Positions 1 to 8,222 of a stretch of DNA of 64,000 bases are shown here, piece after piece (position 1 is the first letter of the stretch; every line of letters starts with the position of its first letter). Below the pieces are notes generated by a model. The model worked only from the letters and a program-made list of their open reading frames with translations, was not told the origin of the DNA and ran no database searches. Source of the DNA: a virus; IMG/VR virus record IMGVR_UViG_3300050821_003663, positions 1 to 64,000 of that record; one strand, written 5' to 3'. The position numbers and the translations under genes were made by a program.

Positions 1-6
1 ACTTTT

Positions 7-12
7 TATAAT
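7..12 (+). promoter_or_regulatory. Probable -10 promoter element TATAAT
   Basis: A perfect TATAAT lies 84 bases before the first gene. The matching -35 would fall outside the window, so only half of the promoter can be seen. It would drive the rightward run of small genes that starts at 96. Confidence 0.45.
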
Positions 13-95
13 GCGTGTTGATAGGGGGAGTGGGCGGGGGGAGTGGGCTTGGCGGGTATCTTTTCGGTTGGCGGGCGTTTTTGGAGGAGGGTTGG

Positions 96-272
96 ATGTC
101 GAAGGTAAGCGATGCGGTGAGTGAAGTGGAGGACGCGATTGACCGGGCGTACTCTCCGGATAACATGACCAAGCGCGAGGCCCTGGAGTTCCTGAAGGAG
201 TTATCGTCGGGGTTGGATGGGAAGATCGACGCGCTTGAAGAAGAGATCGACGAAGAGGACGAGGAGGACTGA
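96..272 (+). CDS. Small acidic protein, unknown
   Basis: 58 residues, ending in a run of Glu and Asp. The start was chosen because GGAGGAGG lies six bases upstream of the ATG at 96; a longer in-frame reading from 15 has only a glycine-rich, unlikely N-terminus. Mostly helical and charged, with no recognisable domain. It ends one base before the next gene, as part of a tightly packed early-type gene string. Function unknown. Confidence 0.6.
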   Translation: MSKVSDAVSEVEDAIDRAYSPDNMTKREALEFLKELSSGLDGKIDALEEEIDEEDEED

Positions 273-273
273 G

Positions 274-492
274 ATGGAGAGATTACAAGACGCAGCTCTC
301 AAGGTTCAGTATTTCAAGCTGAGGATGATTGGGATGCCGCGCTTCAAGCAAGAGTGTCACCACGTCACATTCGATGGCGACCTGGCCTGCTTCTACAGGG
401 TGGACAATGGAGCCCTTACAAAGGTGGCGATCTTTCGTCAGGTTGTAGAACTGTACGGGGTATCGAAGGAAGAGTTCGAGGAGATGGCGTGA
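274..492 (+). CDS. Small hypothetical phage protein
   Basis: 72 residues. The ATG at 274 follows GAGGAGG, and the stop overlaps the next start as TGATG. The middle holds a short beta-rich segment (VTFDGDLACFYRVDNGALTKVA) and the end is acidic. No family recognised. Confidence 0.6.
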   Translation: MERLQDAALKVQYFKLRMIGMPRFKQECHHVTFDGDLACFYRVDNGALTKVAIFRQVVELYGVSKEEFEEMA

Positions 493-761
493 TGGCGGAG
501 CAGGGCGTAGGCGAACAGCTAGGGAGGGTAGACGCGCTTCTCCCGGAGAAGATCGACCCCATCCGGATCACGATTGTTTACCAGCGGCAGATCGGAAGGA
601 TGGAGGCGGTTGAGGAGATGATTGTGGAGGAGTGCCACTTCTTCACGGTCGACAACGCCTACGGGATCAAGGTGAACCTTTACCGGGTGATGGGTGGTGG
701 GGTGTTCCTTCACGCGCAGTACATGAACGTGTTGCGCTTCCAGATGGTGAGGTTGACCTAG
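492..761 (+). CDS. Small hypothetical phage protein
   Basis: 89 residues. The start at 492 overlaps the preceding stop (TGATG), a translational-coupling arrangement. The protein is alpha/beta with a central EEMIVEE segment. The next gene starts one base after its stop. No domain recognised. Confidence 0.6.
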   Translation: MAEQGVGEQLGRVDALLPEKIDPIRITIVYQRQIGRMEAVEEMIVEECHFFTVDNAYGIKVNLYRVMGGGVFLHAQYMNVLRFQMVRLT

Positions 762-908
762 ATGTCGAAGAAGAAGGAATTCGTCCCGATTGAGAACCCC
801 CGGCAGGGAACGAGCGTGCAGATCTGCTTCGGTTGCAAGCTGGGGTTTCTGTACTATGGGACCACCCGATTGTGTAGCACATGTTCGACAACGGAGGCAG
901 GATGCTAG
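762..908 (+). CDS. Small zinc-ribbon protein
   Basis: 48 residues with two CxxC knuckles, CFGC at about residues 22-25 and CSTC at about 38-41. The arrangement suits one structural zinc ion. It begins one base after the upstream stop, and its end overlaps the next start by seven bases. Likely a small DNA-, RNA- or protein-binding zinc ribbon. No specific role can be assigned. Confidence 0.6.
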   Translation: MSKKKEFVPIENPRQGTSVQICFGCKLGFLYYGTTRLCSTCSTTEAGC

Positions 909-1435
909 GACGCAGGAAAAATCAGGTTGTGGTTGAGGCAAAGGCTTTTTCAATTCCAGACCATCTCTTCGGCCACCGGCAGTGCCAAGGCGAGGTTACA
1001 GACGCGCCTGGGGTCACCTGCAATCGAAACGCGACGATGATGGTCTTCAAGTTCACCGGCGTAAAAGGGCAATTGTTGGCTGACTCAAGCTCCCGAAGGT
1101 TCGCGTGTAGTGACCATGCCACGCTCGCGCTGTGGCCAAAGAGGGTCCATGCTGAGGGACTAGGCCGCCGGTGGCGTGGCGGGCAACACGTGGGCGCCAA
1201 GGGGGATCAGTACGACTTCTATCGGACGATGGTGAAGAAGATGGGCGGCGAAGTCCCGGTTCCGAACTACAAGCCCGACAAGGTGCGCGTGAAGACCTGC
1301 TGGCCCGACCGTGTGATCGCGACGACGCTGAGGTTTGTGATGGCGCATGATCGCCACTTCCGGCCAAAGGGCATGAGCGGCCGGCAGTGGAAGATGTACC
1401 GTAGGGCGAACGGACTATCGTCAGATTCGAGGTGA
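902..1435 (+). CDS. Hypothetical basic protein
   Basis: 177 residues. The ATG at 902 is preferred over one at 881 because GGAGG lies just upstream. Contains four scattered Cys and many Arg, Lys and His; the C-terminal part (about 110-177) is strongly basic and may bind nucleic acid. No family recognised. Confidence 0.65.
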   Translation: MLGRRKNQVVVEAKAFSIPDHLFGHRQCQGEVTDAPGVTCNRNATMMVFKFTGVKGQLLADSSSRRFACSDHATLALWPKRVHAEGLGRRWRGGQHVGAKGDQYDFYRTMVKKMGGEVPVPNYKPDKVRVKTCWPDRVIATTLRFVMAHDRHFRPKGMSGRQWKMYRRANGLSSDSR

Positions 1436-1438
1436 GTC

Positions 1439-2053
1439 ATGGGAGAAAAGAAAGTAAGTCGCAGAGGGCTACTTGGCCTTCTAGGTATGAGCGCAGTAGT
1501 AGCGCCTACGTATGCGATGGGCGTCGACACTGCATTCGCTAGCGAGCGTGACAAGAGCGTGACAATGATGAACTTCACCTGCGCTTGCGGTGAGGGTCTG
1601 ATGACCGAAACGCCGAAGAAGATCGGCGACCAAGTTTACCTTGAATGCAAGTGTGGAAACCGCTGGACATTGACGTGGGAGGGAGACCACTTCACTACTA
1701 CGCTCCGCCGTGACGATGGTAATACTGTCAACACTTTCGAAGACGGGGTGAAGGTTACCACTCCACCTAACGCACACGGGCGTACCTGGCTAACCTCACG
1801 TAGCTTCGACTTCGAGCAGGCTGAGTGGGATGGCGTAGTGTTTCAGAAGCGGATGGAGTGTCGTCACCGCAGCGATGGAAAGATGGTTTACCACGTCAGC
1901 GTTATCCGCGAAGGCAACGTAAGAAACGACGACGACTTCTGGAATATATGGCTCGAAGAGGATACCCACCTGCCATCGTACCCGCCGGTAGACTTCCACA
2001 AAGACTTTGCGGAGCAGATGGCGATGCTCAAGGGCACCGAGGTGTTCGGGTGA
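1439..2053 (+). CDS. Protein with Tat-like signal peptide and Cys pairs
   Basis: 204 residues. The N-terminus has a twin-arginine stretch (SRRGLLGLLG, about residues 7-16), a short hydrophobic core and an Ala-rich region, which looks like a Tat export signal. Soon after come CxC motifs (CAC and CKC, about residues 50-80) that could hold a metal. The rest is beta-rich. This is an unusual signal for a phage early gene. If real, the folded protein would be exported by the host Tat system; the motif could also be coincidental. The stop overlaps the next start as GTGA. Confidence 0.7.
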   Translation: MGEKKVSRRGLLGLLGMSAVVAPTYAMGVDTAFASERDKSVTMMNFTCACGEGLMTETPKKIGDQVYLECKCGNRWTLTWEGDHFTTTLRRDDGNTVNTFEDGVKVTTPPNAHGRTWLTSRSFDFEQAEWDGVVFQKRMECRHRSDGKMVYHVSVIREGNVRNDDDFWNIWLEEDTHLPSYPPVDFHKDFAEQMAMLKGTEVFG

Positions 2054-2502
2054 GGACGTACATCGTCGACATTGACGGGACGCTGGCGAACATCGATCAC
2101 CGGCTACACTTCATCGAAGGCGACCTGAAGGACTGGGACGCCTTCTTCGAAGCCTGCCCGGACGATGCACCCATCGACAACGTGATCGATGTCATCAAGG
2201 CACTGGGTTTTCTCGGGTATCACAACGACAACGTCCACCTCGTCTACTTGACCGGAAGGCCGGAAAAGGTTCGCCAGCAAACGCTAGCTTGGTTGCTTCG
2301 CAACGGTCTACCGAAGGGCGTCTTGATGATGGGGACGGACGGGGACCACCGGCCGGATACGATTGCGAAAGCCGAGTTGCTCATGGGGCTGAGGCAGGCC
2401 GGCCACAACATTGCGGGAGTGTTCGAGGACCGTCCGTCAGTGTGCCGGGTGTGGCGCGGTCTCGGGCTGACCGTGTTCCAGATGAACGATAAGGAGTTCT
2501 AA
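2050..2502 (+). CDS. HAD phosphatase like the PNK 3'-phosphatase domain
   Basis: 150 residues from a GTG that overlaps the upstream stop (GTGA). HAD motif I is DIDGT (nucleophile Asp7, acid/base Asp9), motif II is LTGRPE, and the C-terminal acidic motif is FEDRPSV followed by a VWRGLGLTVFQ strand-helix. This order and the C-terminal signature resemble the phosphatase half of T4 polynucleotide kinase, which removes 3'-phosphates during RNA or DNA end repair. No kinase domain is fused and no RNA ligase is recognised in the window. The substrate could instead be a nucleotide or protein. Confidence 0.75.
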   Translation: MRTYIVDIDGTLANIDHRLHFIEGDLKDWDAFFEACPDDAPIDNVIDVIKALGFLGYHNDNVHLVYLTGRPEKVRQQTLAWLLRNGLPKGVLMMGTDGDHRPDTIAKAELLMGLRQAGHNIAGVFEDRPSVCRVWRGLGLTVFQMNDKEF

Positions 2503-2504
2503 AC

Positions 2505-2750
2505 GTGCCTTGGATTGCCGTCTACGAGGATCTCGAAGAAGGGAAGTGGTGCGCAGTGACTTCGGAGACGCGCATCGACGACGAGGATCCTAATGTCGGA
2601 GAAGATGTTCACGTCATCCCGGTTACCGTTCAAGGCGACGACTACCGGTTTGGCGTCCACGTGATGAGGCGCGATTGCGTGTGTCACCCCGAGATAGATG
2701 TCAGGGTACTGCGAAGGACAAGAGTTATCCATAGCGAGAAGGTGAATTGA
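2505..2750 (+). CDS. Small hypothetical phage protein
   Basis: 81 residues from a GTG start two bases after the HAD gene. It ends in a segment with CVCH and HxE (about residues 59-64), possibly a metal site. The stop overlaps the next ATG as TGATG. Unknown function. Confidence 0.6.
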   Translation: MPWIAVYEDLEEGKWCAVTSETRIDDEDPNVGEDVHVIPVTVQGDDYRFGVHVMRRDCVCHPEIDVRVLRRTRVIHSEKVN

Positions 2751-3040
2751 TGGTAGAGCGGACTGAGCGGGAGAAGTGGTTGAGCATAGTGATGCAGTGG
2801 ATGGCGGAGAACCCTGATTCGCGCATCGTGGTTATCATGCAGCACGGGCCGAGATCGCTGTCGACGATGACCAGCTTCGACGACCAGATCATCGCGATGG
2901 GGATGGTGACAGCCTGCGAGAAGCTCGGGGACGAAGCGTTCCGATTCGGAGTGAGGCAAGGGTTTATGGACGGGAGTCAAGAGGCTCACGTGAAAAAAAT
3001 GCAGGCGTACGGCGAGACTGCGGAAAAGGCGAAAAACTAA
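2750..3040 (+). CDS. Small hypothetical phage protein
   Basis: 96 residues, starting in a TGATG overlap with the previous gene. Mainly helical, with a central hydrophobic strand (RIVVIMQ). The stop shares a base with the next start (TAATG). No family recognised. Confidence 0.6.
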   Translation: MVERTEREKWLSIVMQWMAENPDSRIVVIMQHGPRSLSTMTSFDDQIIAMGMVTACEKLGDEAFRFGVRQGFMDGSQEAHVKKMQAYGETAEKAKN

Positions 3041-3573
3041 TGAGCGAAGAGAAGCACCCAGGCGGATTTACAGTTGTGGACCGGCGCGGCGAGGCGAAGC
3101 CAGAGCGTGTCGACCCGGCCGTCAACACCAAGAATGAAGATGGCGAGACGGTTCCCGGCAAGGTCTGGAAAGACGTGGCCTACATGTGCGTGATGTCGCA
3201 GGCGCCCGGTGGGGGACTGATGGCTCTAGGTCGAGCGGTGGGACTTCGCGAGGATCTCCGAACATTTGTGGCAGACTTCGTCCTTCCTCCGATATGGCAC
3301 GAGAAGCTGGACTGGTGTCCTACCGCGAAGAAGCGCCTGGACACATTCCTTGGCTGCAAATGCACGATGTCAGGCCCCTGTGAGGTCCACCGCGTAGAAC
3401 TCGGGAAGTGGTTCCAGCAGGACACGGACAGGTTGAACCTACTCGCAGCGCAGCCAATTCCAGAGGCAATCGAGTATCTTATCAAGCTTGAGGAGAATCT
3501 ACGCAATAACCGGGTTGTCCCAGTAGCAGCGCAGCAGGTTCAGAAGCAGAGGCCACCAAGGCACAGGCGCTAA
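3040..3573 (+). CDS. Hypothetical phage protein
   Basis: 177 residues. The first 45 are polar and probably disordered. The centre is helical with Cys and His residues (CKC, CEVH, about 105-117) that might bind zinc. The tail is Gln/Arg/Pro-rich. The stop overlaps the deformylase start (TAATG), so the two are probably co-translated. Unknown function. Confidence 0.65.
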   Translation: MSEEKHPGGFTVVDRRGEAKPERVDPAVNTKNEDGETVPGKVWKDVAYMCVMSQAPGGGLMALGRAVGLREDLRTFVADFVLPPIWHEKLDWCPTAKKRLDTFLGCKCTMSGPCEVHRVELGKWFQQDTDRLNLLAAQPIPEAIEYLIKLEENLRNNRVVPVAAQQVQKQRPPRHRR

Positions 3574-4145
3574 TGATCGAGGTTCCCAAAGACGGCAAGC
3601 TTCTCCTGTACGGGCCAGCGCTCATCAACGTGGTCTCTACGCCGCTCTTTGGAGACGACTTCTTCGCGGTGCCGAAGCTGCGCGAGTACATGACTGAGAT
3701 CATGCGAAAGTACAAGGGCGCTGGGCTGGCAGCTCCCCAGGTGGGGGTCTTCAAGGAGTATCTAATCTACGACAACGGCATTGGCGGAGTTGCAGAGATC
3801 ATCAACCCCACCATCGTCGGCATGTACGGGAAAGAGGCTTCACACTCCGAGGGCTGTCTCAGTCTTCCACCTCCGAACAACATGTGCCTCGTTCCCCGGA
3901 TGGAGACGATTATCGTGGAGCATCAGCCCGCTTCGGGAGGGTTCCCGATGCAGACGACGACCTTCCACGCAGAGCAGGCGGCCGTAGTGCAGCACGAGAT
4001 GGACCACCTCTCGGGAACGTTTTTTATTGACAGGATCTCGCTCGGGCTGCGCAAACAGGTTTTGGACCAGTTTCACCGATGGAAGAAGGAGATAAGGCAA
4101 AATGATAAAAAAGGTAATCCCCGACAACTCGCCGCTCATTTTTAA
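3573..4145 (+). CDS. def: Peptide deformylase
   Basis: 190 residues. All three catalytic motifs are present and spaced as in the family: GAGLAAPQVG (about 49-58), EGCLS with the metal-binding Cys at about 95, and HEMDH with two metal-binding His and the catalytic Glu (about 141-145). It removes the N-formyl group from new proteins. The first 30 residues and the basic tail are phage-specific. Phage deformylases are known in marine phages. Here the gene shares the genome with an initiator-like tRNA (30038-30112), so formyl-methionine initiation or N-terminal maturation may be under phage influence. The next gene starts inside its 3' end. Confidence 0.95.
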   Translation: MIEVPKDGKLLLYGPALINVVSTPLFGDDFFAVPKLREYMTEIMRKYKGAGLAAPQVGVFKEYLIYDNGIGGVAEIINPTIVGMYGKEASHSEGCLSLPPPNNMCLVPRMETIIVEHQPASGGFPMQTTTFHAEQAAVVQHEMDHLSGTFFIDRISLGLRKQVLDQFHRWKKEIRQNDKKGNPRQLAAHF

Positions 4146-4344
4146 CACTCTGATTTGCTCCGCCTGTGGAGGCAAGATCGAACCGAAGGTCAACAAAAGT
4201 TCGATGGGTAAAGTCCAGAGTCTCCTCTACAAGCACATCAACGAGGAGTATGGCTGCAGGTATACTCTGGAGACCAACACCATGATCCAGGCAGAGATGC
4301 GGCCGCTGCGGGAGGATGGCACGGAGGCGAAAATCCCACAATGA
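4102..4344 (+). CDS. Small zinc-finger-like protein
   Basis: 80 residues. Overlaps the deformylase end by 44 bases in another frame. It has CSAC (about 19-22) and a later YKHINEEYGC, which together could form a C2HC zinc site. Its end overlaps the next start (ATGA). Function unknown. Confidence 0.6.
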   Translation: MIKKVIPDNSPLIFNTLICSACGGKIEPKVNKSSMGKVQSLLYKHINEEYGCRYTLETNTMIQAEMRPLREDGTEAKIPQ

Positions 4345-4868
4345 GCACAACGTCCATCGTCGTCGCTGCAGTCCTGACAACCCTGCTTATCAACGGCGTG
4401 GCGGGTGCCGCAATCTACTTGGGGTTCAAGCTCTACCGCTCGTACGTGGAGGCCAAGAAGATCGCGGTCGACCTGGCCTACGGGATCGCCAACATCACGA
4501 AGGTGGTGACGCAGGTAAAGGACGAGCTGGTCTTCATGCGTCAGGTGTCGACGGGAATCGCCACACCCGGCGGGCATCAAGAGGGCCTCGAAGAAGTGAT
4601 GGCTAAGGCGCGGGCCGCGAACTTGGCGAATGCAGCAGGACGCGCTACGATTCCTTTCCCATCGCCGAACATGGACCGCTATCTGAGGGTTCAGACCGAA
4701 GCGCCTGACACCCCGGACGCGAGGGTGGAAGATACCGACCGCAGCCTGTTAGAGCAGACCGATGCCGATCTGGTAGAGCAGGAGCATCGCGAAGAGCTGA
4801 GAGATCGCGGGATCGAAATACTGGACGACGACGAAGTCCCGCAAGGGGTGGTAGCGGAGAGCAAGTAG
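4341..4868 (+). CDS. Single-pass membrane protein with cytoplasmic tail
   Basis: 175 residues. One hydrophobic segment near the N-terminus (about residues 6-30) is followed by a long helical and acidic domain. This layout resembles small phage membrane proteins, some of which act in lysis (spanin or holin-like), but nothing specific supports that here. It sits directly before the small terminase gene. Confidence 0.65.
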   Translation: MSTTSIVVAAVLTTLLINGVAGAAIYLGFKLYRSYVEAKKIAVDLAYGIANITKVVTQVKDELVFMRQVSTGIATPGGHQEGLEEVMAKARAANLANAAGRATIPFPSPNMDRYLRVQTEAPDTPDARVEDTDRSLLEQTDADLVEQEHREELRDRGIEILDDDEVPQGVVAESK

Positions 4869-5483
4869 ATGCCAGCAGCGAAGAACATGAGCACCGCGCT
4901 TTCGAACCCTGTACACCTTCTCCGATTTCTGAAGGCTCAGGCAGGGATGACGCCGGCGGAGGTGGCGAAGCAGGAGCGGGTGACCCCTGAAACAATCAAA
5001 CACTCGATTTCACTGATTGAGTCCTACCAGAACGTCAATACGAAGTTCCAGTTGGATCTTGCTTTTCGCGACCTGATTATCTCCTCGATCCCTCAAGCGA
5101 AGGAGACCTTTCAGGCTCTTCTCGCTGCGACGGAGATGGTTGAAGTCAAGAACTCGAAGACGGGCAGGGTAAGAGTCGTCAGCCAGGTTGATAAGGTAAC
5201 GCGGCTGGAGGCTCTAAGGATCCTCAACTCTCTCATGGGAACAACGCAGCCGAAGGGTCCGATGATCGAGCAGAAGATCCAGCAGACGACGCAGGTGGCG
5301 GCTAGCGCGACGACTGGGGAGACGAACGAGGAGAGGTTCCGCCGGCTGAAGGCGGCCGCTGCGCAGCACAACGCATTGCCTCCGGAAGTGGCTGCGGTTC
5401 CCGACTACATCGACAAGGGTGGCACTGCCGATGACGAAGAGGATGATGACGAAGAAGAGGAAGACGATGAGAAAGCTATTTAG
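4869..5483 (+). CDS. terS: Probable small terminase subunit
   Basis: 204 residues, starting immediately after the previous stop and two genes before the large terminase. The N-terminal part (about 10-50) reads as a helix-turn-helix (MTPAEVAKQERVTPETIKHS), followed by helices suited to oligomerisation and a strongly acidic tail (about 185-204). HTH, central oligomerisation helices and position before terL are typical of DNA-recognising small terminases. The call rests on context and fold rather than clear sequence identity. Confidence 0.65.
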   Translation: MPAAKNMSTALSNPVHLLRFLKAQAGMTPAEVAKQERVTPETIKHSISLIESYQNVNTKFQLDLAFRDLIISSIPQAKETFQALLAATEMVEVKNSKTGRVRVVSQVDKVTRLEALRILNSLMGTTQPKGPMIEQKIQQTTQVAASATTGETNEERFRRLKAAAAQHNALPPEVAAVPDYIDKGGTADDEEDDDEEEEDDEKAI

Positions 5484-5685
5484 ATGGGCGGAAGACAAAG
5501 CACTCGCGTTCCTGCAAGGACGATGTAACCATCCGGGCATGATGATAGCCGAGGACATACTTGAAGGATGCGGCGGCGGAGTTGAGGTGGCATACTGTAA
5601 CCGCTGCGGTTCGGTCTACGTTCGCTGGACGAATGACCATCAACCTAGATGGAGACATCCGGATCCGAACCTGCTACGCGGGTAA
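5467..5685 (+). CDS. Small zinc-binding protein between terminase genes
   Basis: 72 residues from the ATG at 5467, overlapping the small terminase end by 17 bases. It has CNHPG early and CNRCG later, likely a structural zinc site, then a Trp/Arg-rich tail. Small Cys-rich proteins of this kind recur across this genome. Function unknown. Confidence 0.6.
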   Translation: MRKLFRWAEDKALAFLQGRCNHPGMMIAEDILEGCGGGVEVAYCNRCGSVYVRWTNDHQPRWRHPDPNLLRG

Positions 5686-5688
5686 AAC

Positions 5689-7848
5689 ATGGCGTCAATC
5701 CAGAGGGCTAATCCGCACCTTGAAGAGATCATCGAGATGCTCGACCAGCATCTTGCGCGGAACAATGGCGATGTGGGGCTCGCCATGTCGAAGCTGACCA
5801 AGAGCGAGAACGAGTGGATCGACGATGAGATCGTTCACTGCATGGTGGACCCTCGCTACTTCATCTCGAACTACTACGCCTACCGCGACGAGAAAGAGGG
5901 GTTCAGGGGCCTCTACCCGCTCTTCGACAGCCAGGAGATCCTTTGCGAGGAGTATCGCAAGCTGGAGAAGGCGTACGGCAAGGTGCGAGCGCTGGTACTG
6001 AAGGCGCGGCAGATGGGCTCGACCACCTACAATGACGCTGAATTCTTCCATAAGACCATCTGGAAAGAGCACACCAATTCCATCATCGTTGCGCAGGACG
6101 AAGACCAGTCGTCGTACATCATGGGCATGTACGAGTCAGCTCTAGACTTCCTGCCGTACTGGATGAAGCCACGGAAAAAGAGCTTTGGCACCGGGCAGTT
6201 CATCGAGTTCGACGAAAGGGACGAGTACCTCCGGAGCGTCAAGCCGGGGCTGAAGAGCTGGATCTACGCCGACAACGCTCGCAAGCCGTCAGGCGTCGGC
6301 CGTGGAAAGACGTTCGGCAGAGCGTTGCTGTCAGAGCTAGCGTTCTGGGAGAACGGATCTCAACTGTCGAAGTCGCTCTTCCCGACGATGAATACCCCGG
6401 ACGGGTTCTACATCATGGAGTCGACGGCGAACGGCCGGAACGACTTCTGGCACAACCTGTGGCGCCGTGCTGAGGCCGGCAAGGTGGACTGGCATCCGAT
6501 CTTCATTCCGTTCTATCGGCGCGAGGTGACCTACTCGCTGCCGATTCTCAAGACCGAAGTATTTGTGGTCACCGACGAAGAGAAGGCCATCCGCGAGCGC
6601 GTGTATGAGAAAGAGTCCTTCCTCGTCAAGGACGAGACCTTCAAGTGGATGCGTAACAAGAAGGAGGAGTTCGTCGCTATCGACGGCGACGACTCGATGT
6701 TTTCGCAGGAGTACACGTCAGAGCCCGAGGAGAGCTTCCAGAGCTCTGCGATTACGGCGTTCCCGAGAGCGATCATCCGCCGGTTTAGCAAGCTCACGAA
6801 GAATCCGGAGTTTACCGGCGAGATCAAGTTCGATGTGGGGACAGGCTACAAACTGTTTCTCAATCCGGTGGGCCGCCACGACATAGTCCCCTACCCTGAA
6901 TCGGAGAATCGTTTCCACGTTTGGAAGAAGCCCGAGCGCGGCCGGCGCTACGCGATGGGAGTCGACGTCGGACTGGGCAACGAGGGTGGAGACTACTCCT
7001 GCATTCAGGTCATCCGGTTGAGTGAAGCTGCGCACGAGCGCGATGAGCAGGTAGCGTGCTGGCATGGACTGGTCCACCCAACCGCGCTAGCCGGGATCAT
7101 CTGTGCCGTGGGCTTTTACTACAACGAGGCCCTGGCGGCCGTAGAAGTCAACTCCTTCGGGATGGCCACCAACAGCATCCTGATGCGTGAGTACGAGTAT
7201 GAGAATGTCTACCGCTTCAAACGGCTGGACCGCGTCACAAACTTCATCACGAACATCGCCGGGTTCCTGTCGACCGCAAACTCTACCGATGCGCTCATGG
7301 CCCGGATGGCGGAAGGGTTCCTAGAAGACTCGATCATCATCAACTGCCGGTTCACGATGGACGAGTTCAACGACTACACCGAAGAGGGCGCACAGGGCGA
7401 CGGAGCCCATGACGACTATGTGGATGCGCTTCTCATCGCGCTCTATTGCGGTCATGAGGGCGAGGTGCGTTCGCGGCAGGAGGGGAAGAGCAAGAAGGTC
7501 GACAAGGATCTCATCACGTTTCACGTCAAGGACCGGTTCGACACTATCGTGCTAACCACCAATTCCCAGACCGAGGCGGAGACTTATGCGAAGAAGCATA
7601 TCGGGTCCACGATAGAGCGGGACAGCGGAGCGACCGCGCACGTGACCATAGGTGGAAGAAAATTCAAGGTGCCGGCGGACTTTCAGAACACCGATCACTC
7701 GCCAATCCATGATAAAACTGGGACTGCGCATCGCCTCCACTACGAAGAGGGAGTAGCTGAGGAAGACATCACGCCTGAGATGATTCAGGAAGCCGAGGAA
7801 ATGGAGCAGGCCAACGAGGATGACCCGGAAGCCTGGAAGTACGTCTAG
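5689..7848 (+). CDS. terL: Terminase large subunit
   Basis: 719 residues; packaging motor ATPase and nuclease. The ATPase domain has a Walker A-like KARQMGSTT (about 105-113), a Walker B-like LLSELAFWE (about 220) and a coupling-type STANGRNDF. The RNase H-like nuclease domain has GVDVGLGNEGGDYS (first catalytic Asp about 424), AVEVNSFG and a final HDDYVDALL Asp (about 575). The long C-terminal extension of roughly 130 residues is acidic and probably binds partners. The protein would cut concatemeric DNA and pump it through the portal encoded at 9292. Confidence 0.95.
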   Translation: MASIQRANPHLEEIIEMLDQHLARNNGDVGLAMSKLTKSENEWIDDEIVHCMVDPRYFISNYYAYRDEKEGFRGLYPLFDSQEILCEEYRKLEKAYGKVRALVLKARQMGSTTYNDAEFFHKTIWKEHTNSIIVAQDEDQSSYIMGMYESALDFLPYWMKPRKKSFGTGQFIEFDERDEYLRSVKPGLKSWIYADNARKPSGVGRGKTFGRALLSELAFWENGSQLSKSLFPTMNTPDGFYIMESTANGRNDFWHNLWRRAEAGKVDWHPIFIPFYRREVTYSLPILKTEVFVVTDEEKAIRERVYEKESFLVKDETFKWMRNKKEEFVAIDGDDSMFSQEYTSEPEESFQSSAITAFPRAIIRRFSKLTKNPEFTGEIKFDVGTGYKLFLNPVGRHDIVPYPESENRFHVWKKPERGRRYAMGVDVGLGNEGGDYSCIQVIRLSEAAHERDEQVACWHGLVHPTALAGIICAVGFYYNEALAAVEVNSFGMATNSILMREYEYENVYRFKRLDRVTNFITNIAGFLSTANSTDALMARMAEGFLEDSIIINCRFTMDEFNDYTEEGAQGDGAHDDYVDALLIALYCGHEGEVRSRQEGKSKKVDKDLITFHVKDRFDTIVLTTNSQTEAETYAKKHIGSTIERDSGATAHVTIGGRKFKVPADFQNTDHSPIHDKTGTAHRLHYEEGVAEEDITPEMIQEAEEMEQANEDDPEAWKYV

Positions 7849-8208
7849 ATGAACCTGCTGGCGATCTACAAAGAGTTCAACCACGACCACTTCGGAGGGC
7901 GGCTGCCGATTATTGTGGTGGAGTGGTCAGACGTGATTCCCAAGGGATCAATGGCCGCCGCGCACGTCCACGGGCTCTCCCCTTGCTATAAGAAGTACTG
8001 CGGGACCAACTGCAAAGCCAGCTTTATCAGGGTCCATCCGATTTTGAAGTACCTTGAGCTGGAAGTCGAAGCCGAGCGCTCGCTCATGCACGAGATGGCG
8101 CATATCGAAGGCTTGGTTGGGGATCCACGGCTCGCGAGGCACACACCGCAGTTCTACGCAAGGATCAAAGAGTTAGTGGCTGCCGGCGCGTACGACGGAT
8201 TGTTGTAG
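7849..8208 (+). CDS. SprT-like zinc metallopeptidase
   Basis: 119 residues, starting directly after the terminase stop. The catalytic HEMAH motif (about 81-85) is preceded by a long helix, and the N-terminus (YKEFNHDHFGGRLP) has the NxxxFxGxLP signature of SprT/Spartan-type families. Such enzymes cut proteins crosslinked to DNA or process virion proteins. Its place between terL and portal suggests a packaging or head-maturation role, which is inference. Confidence 0.8.
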   Translation: MNLLAIYKEFNHDHFGGRLPIIVVEWSDVIPKGSMAAAHVHGLSPCYKKYCGTNCKASFIRVHPILKYLELEVEAERSLMHEMAHIEGLVGDPRLARHTPQFYARIKELVAAGAYDGLL

Positions 8209-8222
8209 GGCATGGAGGTTGC

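Noticed and set aside
3178-3186. GCCTACATG inside a coding region
   Set aside because: Simply encodes Ala-Tyr-Met in a gene; similar coding matches exist (22318, 61996), so only intergenic copies with promoter context were counted.
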